A DNA stretch of 50,929 nucleotides from a virus, in the IMG/VR virus record IMGVR_UViG_3300044655_001044, positions 1 to 50,929 of that record; one strand, given 5' to 3'. This document shows positions 14,303 through 22,094 of this stretch, one piece after another. A program made the position numbers and the translations under genes. Every line of letters starts with the position of its first letter. Positions within the stretch are counted from its first letter, which is position 1. A model generated the notes under the pieces. The model saw only the letters and a list, made by a program, of their open reading frames with translations. It was not told the DNA's origin and searched no databases.

Positions 14303-15082
14303 TTAAACTGTTTCATAATTTACATCTCGTTTATTCTTAAAAAAGAATTCTTTTTTGGCAGTTTCCAACCAAAATTTAACCTCATTTTCTGACAGTTTTT
14401 GTTTTTCATTATTCTTGTAATCCCAAAATAATGAGTCTTCTCTTAAGTTTACATGTTGATAACCGATTTTAGGAACTGTCATGACCCTAATACCATTGTG
14501 TGTTAATCTTAAAAAGAATTCGTATGCGAATGTTAATTTGATATTTTCTTTTAAACTACCGTTATCCTTAATAACTTGGGTTCTATATAAACCACCACTT
14601 ATTTGATAATTTTGGAAATCTAATAATACTTCATTGTCAATGAATCCTTGCATTTCAGTAAAACCATATGCCCAAGCTGATTCATTTGTAAAACTTACAA
14701 ATTTACCATCAGTATTAATGTCTCTTACAATAGGTAAAAATACATCAACATCTTTATAAATTTTCATATAATCGTTGATTGATTTTAACCAAATAGGTCT
14801 AAATTCATCATCAACCTCTAAAATAGTAAACCATTCAGTATCACATTTCTCAATACCTAAATTAACTTGTGAACAAAAATCTGTTTCACCTTTATTAACC
14901 ACAATTTCAATTTCTAATTTTTCAGAAAGATTCTCTAAATCTTTTTTTAATTTACTTGGACAAACAATTGACACTTTAACATCATTGTGGAAATCCTCGA
15001 TAGACGATAACGCGTTATTTAACATAACTTTATAATCATCATCTAATTTATGTAAAGGTAAAATTACTGTTATATTTTTCAT
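14303..15082 (-). CDS. Family 2-like glycosyltransferase (GT-A)
   Basis: A 259-residue protein. The N-terminus ITVILPLHKLDDDYKVMLNN and the following NALSSI segment fit the nucleotide-binding start of GT2 enzymes; CSQVNLGIEKCDTEWFTILE then VDDEF at about 91-95 supplies the DxD-like metal site (EVDDE). GGLYRTQVI and YEFFLRLTHNG follow the acceptor-domain pattern. The sugar and acceptor cannot be read from sequence; phage enzymes of this kind modify DNA or virion proteins. It is 1 nt from the next glycosyltransferase gene, so the two are co-expressed. Confidence 0.82.
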   Translation of the reverse strand: MKNITVILPLHKLDDDYKVMLNNALSSIEDFHNDVKVSIVCPSKLKKDLENLSEKLEIEIVVNKGETDFCSQVNLGIEKCDTEWFTILEVDDEFRPIWLKSINDYMKIYKDVDVFLPIVRDINTDGKFVSFTNESAWAYGFTEMQGFIDNEVLLDFQNYQISGGLYRTQVIKDNGSLKENIKLTFAYEFFLRLTHNGIRVMTVPKIGYQHVNLREDSLFWDYKNNEKQKLSENEVKFWLETAKKEFFFKNKRDVNYETV

Positions 15083-15083
15083 A

Positions 15084-16148
15084 TTATACTGTTTCTTCTT
15101 GTTTTAATTTGTCTAATGCCGATTGAATAGAATCAACTCTTTTATTTATTAATGAACCAAATATTGATAAAATATTATTTTTTGTAATTTCGGTGTCATA
15201 AGGTAATAACGTTTCTTTCATTTTATCTTTAACTTCGTCAGTTAATTCAATACCCTCAATCCACGCTAAAATATAGGTACCTAATAATTCAACTAACTTA
15301 TTACCATCGTATGTCCACATACCATTTTCACTTAACCAATCTGGTTCAGTGTCAGGAATTTTACCGACTACAGGAACCCCACATTTCATAGATTCTAATG
15401 GGAATGTACCAAACGTACTTTCATCATCAACCCATACCGATACCATACATTCCTTTAAGTTTGACGAAAACTCATCATAAGACATCTGAACCATATCTCT
15501 AAAAGTAATCCAACGCAATTGTGGGAACTTCAAATAAAATTCAGAAATTAATTTTCTATGTACCGCTCTATCTCTACAACTGATTGCCACATAAGGTTTT
15601 AATGGTAAATTAATTGGTTTAAAATTATCTCCAATAATTGGCGGAATAATATACACTAAACTTTCAGGGAAGTAATCTAAAATGTATTTTTTTGCACTTT
15701 CAGTTGTGGTAATAACTTTATCAAATCCATATTCACTATACCTACTACCAATTGGTAATGTCTCAAACATATATTCTTTTTGTTGTATCAATAAAACTTT
15801 AATACATCTAATGTTTGATAATTGTTGTAATGTGTTTCCGTAATACTCGGGAACAACTAAGACATCTTCAATTTTAATTTCAACTTTATCTTCTTTGATA
15901 GATACAATCTCTAATTCACTATATTCTTCACTTAACCAAGAACTAACCCCAACATAGTTTTTATCTTCAACTAAAATTTTGGATTTTCTACCATTTCTAT
16001 TAAGTGTTAATGCTAAATCGTAAATGTATTTTACTGATGCTCTTGCATTTGTTTTAGTGTCGTATGTTAAAAAATAAACAACACTTTCATTGTTATTTAA
16101 TCTACCTAAAGCAGATTCTAATTTTTCTATGTTTTCGTTATTACTCAT
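15084..16148 (-). CDS. Glycosyltransferase, GT-B type
   Basis: A 354-residue protein with a two-Rossmann layout. The N-terminal half has YFLTYDTKTNARASVKYIYD and RNGRKSKILVED; the C-terminal half has the nucleotide-sugar binding part FGTFPLESMKCGVPVVGKIP, typical of GT4 retaining enzymes (an E plus a Gly-Val-Pro-Val loop). Near it, VWVDDESTFGT completes the pocket. The substrate is unknown. It overlaps the preceding small gene by 8 nt and precedes the GT2-like gene, forming one operon that leads into the sigma factor gene. Confidence 0.8.
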   Translation of the reverse strand: MSNNENIEKLESALGRLNNNESVVYFLTYDTKTNARASVKYIYDLALTLNRNGRKSKILVEDKNYVGVSSWLSEEYSELEIVSIKEDKVEIKIEDVLVVPEYYGNTLQQLSNIRCIKVLLIQQKEYMFETLPIGSRYSEYGFDKVITTTESAKKYILDYFPESLVYIIPPIIGDNFKPINLPLKPYVAISCRDRAVHRKLISEFYLKFPQLRWITFRDMVQMSYDEFSSNLKECMVSVWVDDESTFGTFPLESMKCGVPVVGKIPDTEPDWLSENGMWTYDGNKLVELLGTYILAWIEGIELTDEVKDKMKETLLPYDTEITKNNILSIFGSLINKRVDSIQSALDKLKQEETV

Positions 16149-16422
16149 CGTCTTCTATTAATATTTGATTTTTTATTAGTGTGTTAAATGCAATTTTAAA
16201 TGATGTGGTTGTATTGTTTTGTGCGAATTCACCAAGTTCTTCATCTACTTGTTCAAACTCGGCCAACACTCTATCTAAACACATTTTTATAATTTCATAT
16301 TTGAAAATGTTTACCTCGGTAACATCTTCTCCATCCTCGTCTTTTATATTTTTTCCTGTTCTACATTTGTCTGTGACTCCGTCAAGGTCAATGTAGTAGA
16401 TTTTTCCAAAGATTTCAACCAT
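16141..16422 (-). CDS. Small unassigned protein
   Basis: A 93-residue acidic protein starting MVEIFGKIYYIDLDGVTDKC, with a helical second half (EIIKMCLDRVLAEFEQVDEE). No family is recognised. Its first 79 nt overlap the end of the upstream HAD-like gene in another frame. I keep this start because the first 20 residues look like real protein sequence, but a later start cannot be excluded. It overlaps the glycosyltransferase gene by 8 nt. Confidence 0.65.
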   Translation of the reverse strand: MVEIFGKIYYIDLDGVTDKCRTGKNIKDEDGEDVTEVNIFKYEIIKMCLDRVLAEFEQVDEELGEFAQNNTTTSFKIAFNTLIKNQILIEDDE

Positions 16423-16988
16423 GGTTCTTGTATTTCTGTTAATTTAGTTATTTCTTTTTTATTTGTAAAGTATTGATTATAAGTCGTATTAAATTTAATT
16501 ACAACTTTATCACTTGGACACGAGTCAACAATTTTTTTACAATCAGTAATCCAAACATCACACTTATTCCAATTCTCATTTAAGTTTTCAGTTTTAATAG
16601 ATTTAATATTATTACCCATGAATCCATTTTTTGATAAGAAGAAAAGTGTTGCAGGTTTTGCTTTACCTAATTCATCTAAACCAACTAATGTAAAATTGTG
16701 TTCAGGATTATCAAAAATCATTTTATGTAAATCCGTAAATGTGGTGGAGTAACTCAAACCAGCGTGACCAAATATTTCAATTGGGTATTCAACAAATAAA
16801 AAATATTCAAATTCTTCTTGTGATTGAAATTTATAAGAATTTAATAAATTGTCGTTTTGAATTGGTTCCGTTATGTCGTATTCAAAGACATCTTCACTTT
16901 CACTATCCAAATAAGAATCCTTATAATGAAAGTCAAATTTTTGAATTGTGTTTCTTATAACACCATCTATACTAATAAAAATTTCCAT
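16344..16988 (-). CDS. HAD-like protein, possible phosphatase
   Basis: A 214-residue protein. The N-terminus MEIFISIDGVIRNTIQKFDF resembles HAD motif I (hhhhDxDGVhR), but the second Asp is missing: only Asp8 followed by Gly is present. LFFLSKNGFMGNNIKSI near 115-131 could be motif II (Ser), and CDVWITDC (about 143-150) sits where the last acidic motif is expected. The C-terminal 30 residues are polar and probably disordered, and they are the part overlapped by the next gene. Function may be a phosphatase or a non-catalytic relative; confidence in the fold is moderate. It starts after a terminator, so it begins a new transcript. Confidence 0.6.
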   Translation of the reverse strand: MEIFISIDGVIRNTIQKFDFHYKDSYLDSESEDVFEYDITEPIQNDNLLNSYKFQSQEEFEYFLFVEYPIEIFGHAGLSYSTTFTDLHKMIFDNPEHNFTLVGLDELGKAKPATLFFLSKNGFMGNNIKSIKTENLNENWNKCDVWITDCKKIVDSCPSDKVVIKFNTTYNQYFTNKKEITKLTEIQEPWLKSLEKSTTLTLTESQTNVEQEKI

Positions 16989-17029
16989 AATAAAAATATA
17001 ACATATTCATAACCATAAGTAAATAATAA

Positions 17030-17059
17030 ACCCACACCATTATAGTAAACGATGTGGGT
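17030..17059 (-). terminator. Probable terminator after the PhoH gene
   Basis: ACCCACA (17030-17036) pairs with TGTGGGT (17053-17059), a perfect 7-bp stem with a 16-nt loop. On the minus strand it is followed by TTTATTATTTAC. The T-run is interrupted, so termination may be partial. Confidence 0.6.
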
Positions 17060-17084
17060 CAAAATATGTAATTTAATAATTATT

Positions 17085-17816
17085 TTAATCGTACCTATTC
17101 AATATTTCACCAATGATTGGGTTTCGTACAATGTCTTGCATTCCAAATTCAAAAATACCAATTCCCTTAACATCTTGTAATCTCATTTTGGCATCAAATA
17201 AACCAGATTTAGTTTTATCTCTAAATTTATCTGATTGTTCAAGGTCTCCTGATAAGAAAAATTTGGAATTAAATCCAATACGAGTTAATAATAACTTAAT
17301 TTGTGATGGGGTAGCATTTTGTGCTTCCTCAAAAACAAGAATAGTATTATCTACGTTCCAACCTCTCATGTAAGCGAGAGCAGCAACCTCAATATAACCT
17401 TGGTCTTTTAGTTCTTCTCTTGATTCCTTACCAATAATTTTGTTTAATAGATAATATGACGGATAAATGTATGGGTCTAATTTCTCTTCTAAACCCCCTG
17501 GAAGTGACCCTAATTTCTCTTCAGCTTCAACTGCGGGCCTAACTATGATAATCTTCTCATACTTGTTAGAATCGTCGTATAATAGGTCCACAGCACGTTT
17601 CATTGCTATGTAGGACTTACCTACACCTGCGGGACCGAAACATAATGTTATTTGATTTTCTCCAAGAATGTTCCAATAAATTTCTTGGTTTTTCGTTAGG
17701 AACTTTTCTTTAGGACGTTTGATGATTTGTCTAATCCTATCCTTATGTGATATCTTCTTCTCTTCTACTAATACGGGTGGGTGGTTGGTTGTTTTGGTTC
17801 TAGTTTTATATGCCAA
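17085..17816 (-). CDS. phoH: PhoH-like ATPase
   Basis: A 243-residue P-loop ATPase of the PhoH family, common in T4-like and marine phages. Walker A is GPAGVGKS (61-68); IIVRPAVEAEEKLGSLPGGL is the family signature; Walker B is NTILVFEEAQNATPSQIKLL (about 156-175); and KFFLSGDLEQSD follows as the sensor. The biochemical role in phages is not settled; bacterial relatives act on RNA or as helicases. The gene stands behind its own late-type octamer and is followed by a probable terminator, so it is likely a single-gene late unit. Confidence 0.92.
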   Translation of the reverse strand: MAYKTRTKTTNHPPVLVEEKKISHKDRIRQIIKRPKEKFLTKNQEIYWNILGENQITLCFGPAGVGKSYIAMKRAVDLLYDDSNKYEKIIIVRPAVEAEEKLGSLPGGLEEKLDPYIYPSYYLLNKIIGKESREELKDQGYIEVAALAYMRGWNVDNTILVFEEAQNATPSQIKLLLTRIGFNSKFFLSGDLEQSDKFRDKTKSGLFDAKMRLQDVKGIGIFEFGMQDIVRNPIIGEILNRYD

Positions 17817-17848
17817 AATTGATAGTTTTAAAAGTTCTGTTTATTGTT

Positions 17849-17856
17849 TATAAATA
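17849..17856 (-). promoter_or_regulatory. Late-type promoter of the PhoH gene
   Basis: TATTTATA on the minus strand, followed by AACAATAAACAGAAC, lies in the 43-nt gap between the dUTPase gene and ATG 17816. The downstream AATAAA echoes the promoters of the protease and scaffold genes. Confidence 0.58.
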
Positions 17857-17859
17857 TCA

Positions 17860-18513
17860 TCAAACACCAGTAGATCCAAATCCTCCCTCACCTCTTTCTG
17901 TATTAGATAATTCAAGAACCTCCGTCATATATATGGTAGGATAAGGTAATATGATGATTTGAGCTCCTCTATCTCCAACTTTGTATTTAATTGAGTCCAA
18001 ACCATTTGTTTTCTTAAAGGTGGCTTGTAATTCTCCTCTATATCCACTATCAATAACACCCACACAATTTGATAATATTAAATCTTGGTTACGTACAGAT
18101 GAACGTGGGAATACTAAACCGACATAACCTTGTGGAATTTCAATTGCAATACCAAATCCATAAGAAACACTAAATGATGTATTTTCTATTTCTTTTGTGA
18201 TTGTTAAATCCATACCAGCATCCCCAACTTTTGAATATGATGGGATTACAGCTTCAGGAACTAATTTTTTAACTTTAACTAAAGTACCACCTCCCGTCAT
18301 TGTTGGTTGAGTGTTAATTATGTTTCGTCCGGCAACAGGAGTATTAACATTTTTTGGTGCGTCATCATTAATAATTTCTCCAGATAATTTATTTAAAACA
18401 TCTTCTAACTCACTTAAATAACTCATATCCTGACTTTCATCAGTATCGTCATTAAGTGTTTTTTCAATCTCTTCTAATTTTTTTAGGTACTGTTCTATTT
18501 CTTCTTTTTCCAT
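17860..18513 (-). CDS. dut: dUTPase with an N-terminal helical extension
   Basis: A 217-residue protein. Residues 78-217 are a trimeric dUTPase, which turns dUTP into dUMP and pyrophosphate and keeps uracil out of DNA. All five motifs are visible: DAGMDL (98-103), PRSSVRN, GVIDSGYRGE with the catalytic Asp, GDRGAQI, and the C-terminal RGEGGFGSTGV. Residues 1-77 are an added acidic coiled-coil segment (EQYLKKLEEIEKTLNDDTDE) and a Gly/Thr linker, not usual in dUTPases. It lies 1 nt behind the 70-residue gene. An early role in nucleotide metabolism is expected. Confidence 0.93.
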   Translation of the reverse strand: MEKEEIEQYLKKLEEIEKTLNDDTDESQDMSYLSELEDVLNKLSGEIINDDAPKNVNTPVAGRNIINTQPTMTGGGTLVKVKKLVPEAVIPSYSKVGDAGMDLTITKEIENTSFSVSYGFGIAIEIPQGYVGLVFPRSSVRNQDLILSNCVGVIDSGYRGELQATFKKTNGLDSIKYKVGDRGAQIIILPYPTIYMTEVLELSNTERGEGGFGSTGV

Positions 18514-18514
18514 T

Positions 18515-18727
18515 TTATTTTTTCTTTTCTTCCAACCATTTATCTAACGCCTTTATTCTTCTTTTAAGGTCATCATCTTGGGGTCTTAAACATATTTCTA
18601 CGAATAAATCAGTTATTCGTATTAACTCTTCTAAAGTAACAGAAACACCAACTGTTGTGACATACTCTAAAGCCATTTTACTTTGCGATTGACGCATAAT
18701 TTGTATTTCACGACTATAGAACTCCAT
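18515..18727 (-). CDS. Small helical protein
   Basis: A 70-residue protein, helical throughout (EIQIMRQSQSKMALEYVTTV, TLEELIRITDLFVEI, LKRRIKALDKWLEEKKK). No family is recognised. It is 1 nt from the dUTPase gene, so the pair is co-expressed. Confidence 0.7.
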   Translation of the reverse strand: MEFYSREIQIMRQSQSKMALEYVTTVGVSVTLEELIRITDLFVEICLRPQDDDLKRRIKALDKWLEEKKK

Positions 18728-18746
18728 ATCAGTTGGTGTTTAATTG

Positions 18747-18983
18747 TTATTTACTTTTGTAATACTCAGGTGTGTTCTTACTATCAATGATACATTCAAT
18801 TGCCATTTTAGCAACTGAAATGCTTTCACTTGAACGTGTGTCACCTGCTCTGTACTTTGATGCGACAATTGTTGCTTCTTCTACCGATTCCGCTTCGATA
18901 ATGTACTTGTACTTTTTAACACGAGGGTTTCCTTCTCTGTCCATTTGTTCGGTTTCATAACCGATTGTAACTAAATAATGCAT
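18747..18983 (-). CDS. Small protein resembling DUF4494-type proteins
   Basis: A 78-residue protein: beta strand MHYLVTIGYETEQ, then KKYKYIIEAESVEEATIVAS and AKMAIECIIDS. The pattern of a strand-rich start followed by an EA-containing helix resembles small Bacteroidota DUF4494 proteins, by eye only. No function is known. It lies between the GT4-like gene (6 nt away) and the 70-residue gene. Confidence 0.65.
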   Translation of the reverse strand: MHYLVTIGYETEQMDREGNPRVKKYKYIIEAESVEEATIVASKYRAGDTRSSESISVAKMAIECIIDSKNTPEYYKSK

Positions 18984-18989
18984 GTTGTT

Positions 18990-20210
18990 TTATTTTATTA
19001 TTGATTTAAAAAATTCTACTCTATCTTGACAAACTTTTTTTAATGAGTATTTGTCTTTTACTGTTTCATATAAACGATTACCTAAATCTTCAATCATATT
19101 TGGATTCTCAACTAAACGTTTCATATGTTTTGCCCAATCCTTATGATTTCTTCTTGGGTTAACTAATAATGCATTACCATTATCATTAAACTTACCGTCG
19201 TTAATTGCTGAAATTAAATCTAATGTATATGGGTCAGTTTCACTTGCAATAATTGCTTTCTTATGAAACCCAGCTTCAATAACTTTTAATTGTGATTTGT
19301 TAGCGTTAAATTGAGATTCAACTAACGGAGCCAAAGACACGTCAAATGTATTATAATTTGATGCGTATGTTTTAATGTCCTTTGTCCACCTTCTTCTATA
19401 TGATTCATTTTCATCATCATATGGTGTATCAACAAATGTATTTAAAAAACTTTTATATTGAGGACTTAATACTTTATAATCTTCAGTAAAGAATTTTTCA
19501 TACTTATACCAAACAGTTTCTGTTGGTTGAATTGGACGTTGTCTTTGTTTTCCTTCTTGGTTAATTTCAGTGACACTTCCTCTTAAGTCAAATCCACATA
19601 ACACAAATTGTACTTTATCTTTGAAACTGTTGTGCGTTGAAGAAATACCATTTGACATTAATTCAATATCGTGTAAGTGTGATGAACCACCTAACCAACC
19701 AAATCTAATTTTATCTGACTTAATTGGTTCTCTCTTAAACTGAGGTTCATCTTCATTAACTGCATTTGGAAAAATCTCAATATTTTTTATATGTAATTTA
19801 TCTTTAATTGTTTTAGCAAAAATTGGTGTCGTCGTTGTAACGTAATCAACTGCTTTTAACATGTCGATTTTCATCTCACCTATCTTAGACGCTTTAACGT
19901 GATGATACATTGGGTGTCTTTGATCGACAAACCACAAATCATCAATATCCATAATAACTTTAATACCCTTGGATTGCAACCATTTTATTCTTCCAATGTT
20001 TTGTTCGTGATTTGTTTGATGTATGAACGTATGAAATACGACGATATCGTAATTTAAAAAATATTCATCATTGTTATCTGCATTATATGAGATATCAACA
20101 TGGATATCATCCGAATGATTATCACCAATAAATTGGTAAGGGTCCATCATCCTAAACTTACCTACTCCGTGTTTATCCGAGGGAATCGCTAAAATTCTAA
20201 TTTTTGACAT
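18990..20210 (-). CDS. Glycosyltransferase, GT4-like (GT-B fold)
   Basis: A 406-residue protein. The N-terminal domain has RILAIPSDKHGVGKFRM and NYDIVVFHTFIHQT; VIMDIDDLWF and VTTTTPIFAKTIKDKL are characteristic of phage and bacterial GT1/GT4 proteins. The C-terminal domain has IRFGWLGGSSHLHD, FDVSLAPLVESQFNANKSQL with KVIEAGFHKKAIIAS as the donor-binding loop, and a final helix. Substrates are unknown. It is the third glycosyltransferase in a 6-kb stretch, which suggests a glycosylation pathway for DNA or virion surface. No late octamer is seen before it; the 51-nt gap upstream has only a weak host-type match. Confidence 0.83.
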   Translation of the reverse strand: MSKIRILAIPSDKHGVGKFRMMDPYQFIGDNHSDDIHVDISYNADNNDEYFLNYDIVVFHTFIHQTNHEQNIGRIKWLQSKGIKVIMDIDDLWFVDQRHPMYHHVKASKIGEMKIDMLKAVDYVTTTTPIFAKTIKDKLHIKNIEIFPNAVNEDEPQFKREPIKSDKIRFGWLGGSSHLHDIELMSNGISSTHNSFKDKVQFVLCGFDLRGSVTEINQEGKQRQRPIQPTETVWYKYEKFFTEDYKVLSPQYKSFLNTFVDTPYDDENESYRRRWTKDIKTYASNYNTFDVSLAPLVESQFNANKSQLKVIEAGFHKKAIIASETDPYTLDLISAINDGKFNDNGNALLVNPRRNHKDWAKHMKRLVENPNMIEDLGNRLYETVKDKYSLKKVCQDRVEFFKSIIK

Positions 20211-20261
20211 TAATTACTATTATATGTCTATAATATAAGAAATAAAAATGAGAAAACAAAA

Positions 20262-20834
20262 TTACTTTGCTTTATTTACACCAGTGATTTTACCTTTGAA
20301 TATTGAATCACCTACCTTTAATACTAAATTTTCATTAATTGATGCTGTGGTTGATGCTGTTAATATTTGATTTAACTTTTCGTCCATCACTTTACGAACT
20401 GTATTTTCAATAAGTGTGGCAATTGCCCCCATATCAATATTACTATTATATTGTACTACTTGTTTTTGTTGTGGTTGTTTTTTACCGACACCTTCTTGTT
20501 CCATTAATCTTTTAGCACCTTTTAAGAAATCCATATCAAGTGTATCATTTAAAGATATTTGTTGAATTGGATTCTCAATCATTGCTTTTTTAATTGCGTC
20601 AGGTAATTTAGAATTTTGTATTTTATCAACAGACGGCATACCCATTTGTTTTGTAGAAGATTGTTGTGGTAAATCTTGACTATTCATTAAATCTTCTGGA
20701 TTAGACCTTAACATTTCTTCATTTACATGACCTCTTTCGTAGTTTCCGCCGTCTACTTTATTCATAACCTTTTTAGCATTAACTAATTTTTGCATTAAAT
20801 CGTTAGATGATATTGTTCCTTTTCCTTGTGACAT
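20262..20834 (-). CDS. Unassigned protein, probable virion or assembly protein
   Basis: A 190-residue protein, Gln/Met/Asn-rich and largely disordered in the first 85 residues. FLKGAKRLMEQEGVGKKQ (about 104-121) includes a K-R-L-M-E run similar to the tails of neighbouring proteins; IATLIENTVRKVMDEKLNQI (about 137-156) is a coiled coil; the end is a small beta unit (LVLKVGDSIFKGKITGVNK). No family is recognised. A late-type octamer ends 3 nt before its ATG, so it is late-expressed and starts a unit. Confidence 0.7.
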   Translation of the reverse strand: MSQGKGTISSNDLMQKLVNAKKVMNKVDGGNYERGHVNEEMLRSNPEDLMNSQDLPQQSSTKQMGMPSVDKIQNSKLPDAIKKAMIENPIQQISLNDTLDMDFLKGAKRLMEQEGVGKKQPQQKQVVQYNSNIDMGAIATLIENTVRKVMDEKLNQILTASTTASINENLVLKVGDSIFKGKITGVNKAK

Positions 20835-20837
20835 ACT

Positions 20838-20845
20838 AATAAATA
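20838..20845 (-). promoter_or_regulatory. Late-type promoter
   Basis: TATTTATT on the minus strand lies in a 33-nt gap, 3 nt before ATG 20834, with the same TATTTATTAGT sequence as the promoter before the tape measure gene at 40059. Confidence 0.6.
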
Positions 20846-20867
20846 TTTTATTTTAATATAATATTTT

Positions 20868-21698
20868 TTATGAAAACATTAAACGCTTAATGTTTTTAAT
20901 ACTTTCTTGAAGTTTCTTATTTTCATCCTCTTCTTCAGGATTTGCAACAGGTTTTTCTGTTGGTTTTGGTTGAGGTAATTCTTTTTCAACTTCCTTTTTA
21001 AATCTTTCTCTTGTACCTTGACCTGGTTTAGTATTACCACCAACCTCTTTTTGTTTATTAATCCAATCAACTTCTTTAGCTTTATATAGTTCTTTTCCTT
21101 TATCAACCGTATCTTGTGGTGTTGGTTCAGGTTTAGTTTGAGGTTTTGGTTGAGGTAACTCTGTTGTCTTTGGTTCTTGTGATGTTGTAACCTCCGGCTC
21201 TGTTGGTGTTGGTTCCGTAGGTTCAGTTGTAGGAGTAGTTGGTTTAGTAACAATAGGTTTAACAATCCTTGGTTTTTTAACTTCAGGTTTATTTGTCCAA
21301 TCGGAAGTTACATAAGTAACACTCATAGATTTATCGTCACCTTCTTTATAATCGGGTCTTTTTTGGTCAAACTTACTATCACTAACCTTTAAATTACTCA
21401 TACGACCAACCATAAAAGTTCTCCAACCTGTTTTATCAAATCCTTTTTTGGATACTGATGGTGGTTGGACATACGCACGAACAACTAAATTACCTTTTTT
21501 ATTTAAACCTAACGCAACCGCTTCTGCGTCAATTCTATTACCTGGTTTAACACTATTTTTTGCGGGTTTTCTTGGCCCACTATAAAAAAAAGATATCTTA
21601 TTCCTACTTTTGATTGCATCAACAATAGGTTTTGTTTTAGTCGTCTTTAATATATTTTGTTCTTCAATAACATCGAAGAATGTTTGATTAAAATTCAT
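20868..21698 (-). CDS. WYL-like domain protein with Pro/Thr linker and conserved tail
   Basis: A 276-residue protein. Residues about 30-130 follow the phage WYL-like domain pattern: ISFFYSGPRKPAKNSVKPGN, AVALGLNKKGNLVVRAYVQP, GWRTFMVGRMSNLKVSDSKF, RPDYKEGDDKSMSVTYV. Such domains bind ligands or nucleic acid in bacterial regulators; in phage proteins of this kind the role is unknown. A Pro/Thr/Glu linker (about 145-200) follows, then charged helices ending LQESIKNIKRLMFS, matching the R-x-K-x-L-M tail of other proteins here. DVIEEQ near the N-terminus (I-E-E) could be a prohead protease site. Its ATG overlaps the stop of the gene before it by 1 nt. Confidence 0.7.
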   Translation of the reverse strand: MNFNQTFFDVIEEQNILKTTKTKPIVDAIKSRNKISFFYSGPRKPAKNSVKPGNRIDAEAVALGLNKKGNLVVRAYVQPPSVSKKGFDKTGWRTFMVGRMSNLKVSDSKFDQKRPDYKEGDDKSMSVTYVTSDWTNKPEVKKPRIVKPIVTKPTTPTTEPTEPTPTEPEVTTSQEPKTTELPQPKPQTKPEPTPQDTVDKGKELYKAKEVDWINKQKEVGGNTKPGQGTRERFKKEVEKELPQPKPTEKPVANPEEEDENKKLQESIKNIKRLMFS

Positions 21699-22093
21699 TA
21701 TTCGAAATCAGGATATTTGTTGGTTTCACCAAATTTATTTTTATTAATAACTTGTATTCTTGTATTAATATCGGTTAATGAACCAACTTGTCCATTATCA
21801 CCAATTTGTCCTTTACCAAATTCGTCACCATCTGACATTGCATTAGGATTTGTAACACCATATCCATTTTCACCACTATATTTATTGGTTGCCATAATTT
21901 GAATTCTTGTGTTAATATCAGTTAATGAACCGACAGTACCCGTATCACCAACTTGTCCTTTACCTAATTCATCTCCGTCGGAAAGTGCATTTTTACTTGT
22001 GATACCATAACCATTTTTTTCTGAATATCTGTTAATAACAACTTCTTGTGTTCTTAATTTTTCAGCGATAACTTCTAATTGTGTCTTTGCCAT
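21698..22093 (-). CDS. Two-repeat protein of unknown function
   Basis: A 131-residue protein built from two near-identical 46-residue repeats (residues 21-66 and 70-115) with a third partial start at 117-126 (NKNKFGETNK). Each repeat reads N-K/R-Y-S, NGYG, DGDE, GKGQ, then VGSLTDINTRIQ. It is polar, Gly-rich and lacks cysteine. A short helix (QLEVIAEKLRTQEVVI) precedes the repeats. No family is recognised; the repeat form and its place among probable virion proteins suggest a structural or adhesive component. It lies 1 nt from the next gene. Confidence 0.72.
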   Translation of the reverse strand: MAKTQLEVIAEKLRTQEVVINRYSEKNGYGITSKNALSDGDELGKGQVGDTGTVGSLTDINTRIQIMATNKYSGENGYGVTNPNAMSDGDEFGKGQIGDNGQVGSLTDINTRIQVINKNKFGETNKYPDFE

Positions 22094-22094
22094 A

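Noticed and set aside
20211-20261. Host-type promoter before the third glycosyltransferase (TTTG, 19 nt, TATATTAT)
   Set aside because: The -7 element lacks the TTTG end that defines this promoter class, so it is not listed as a feature.
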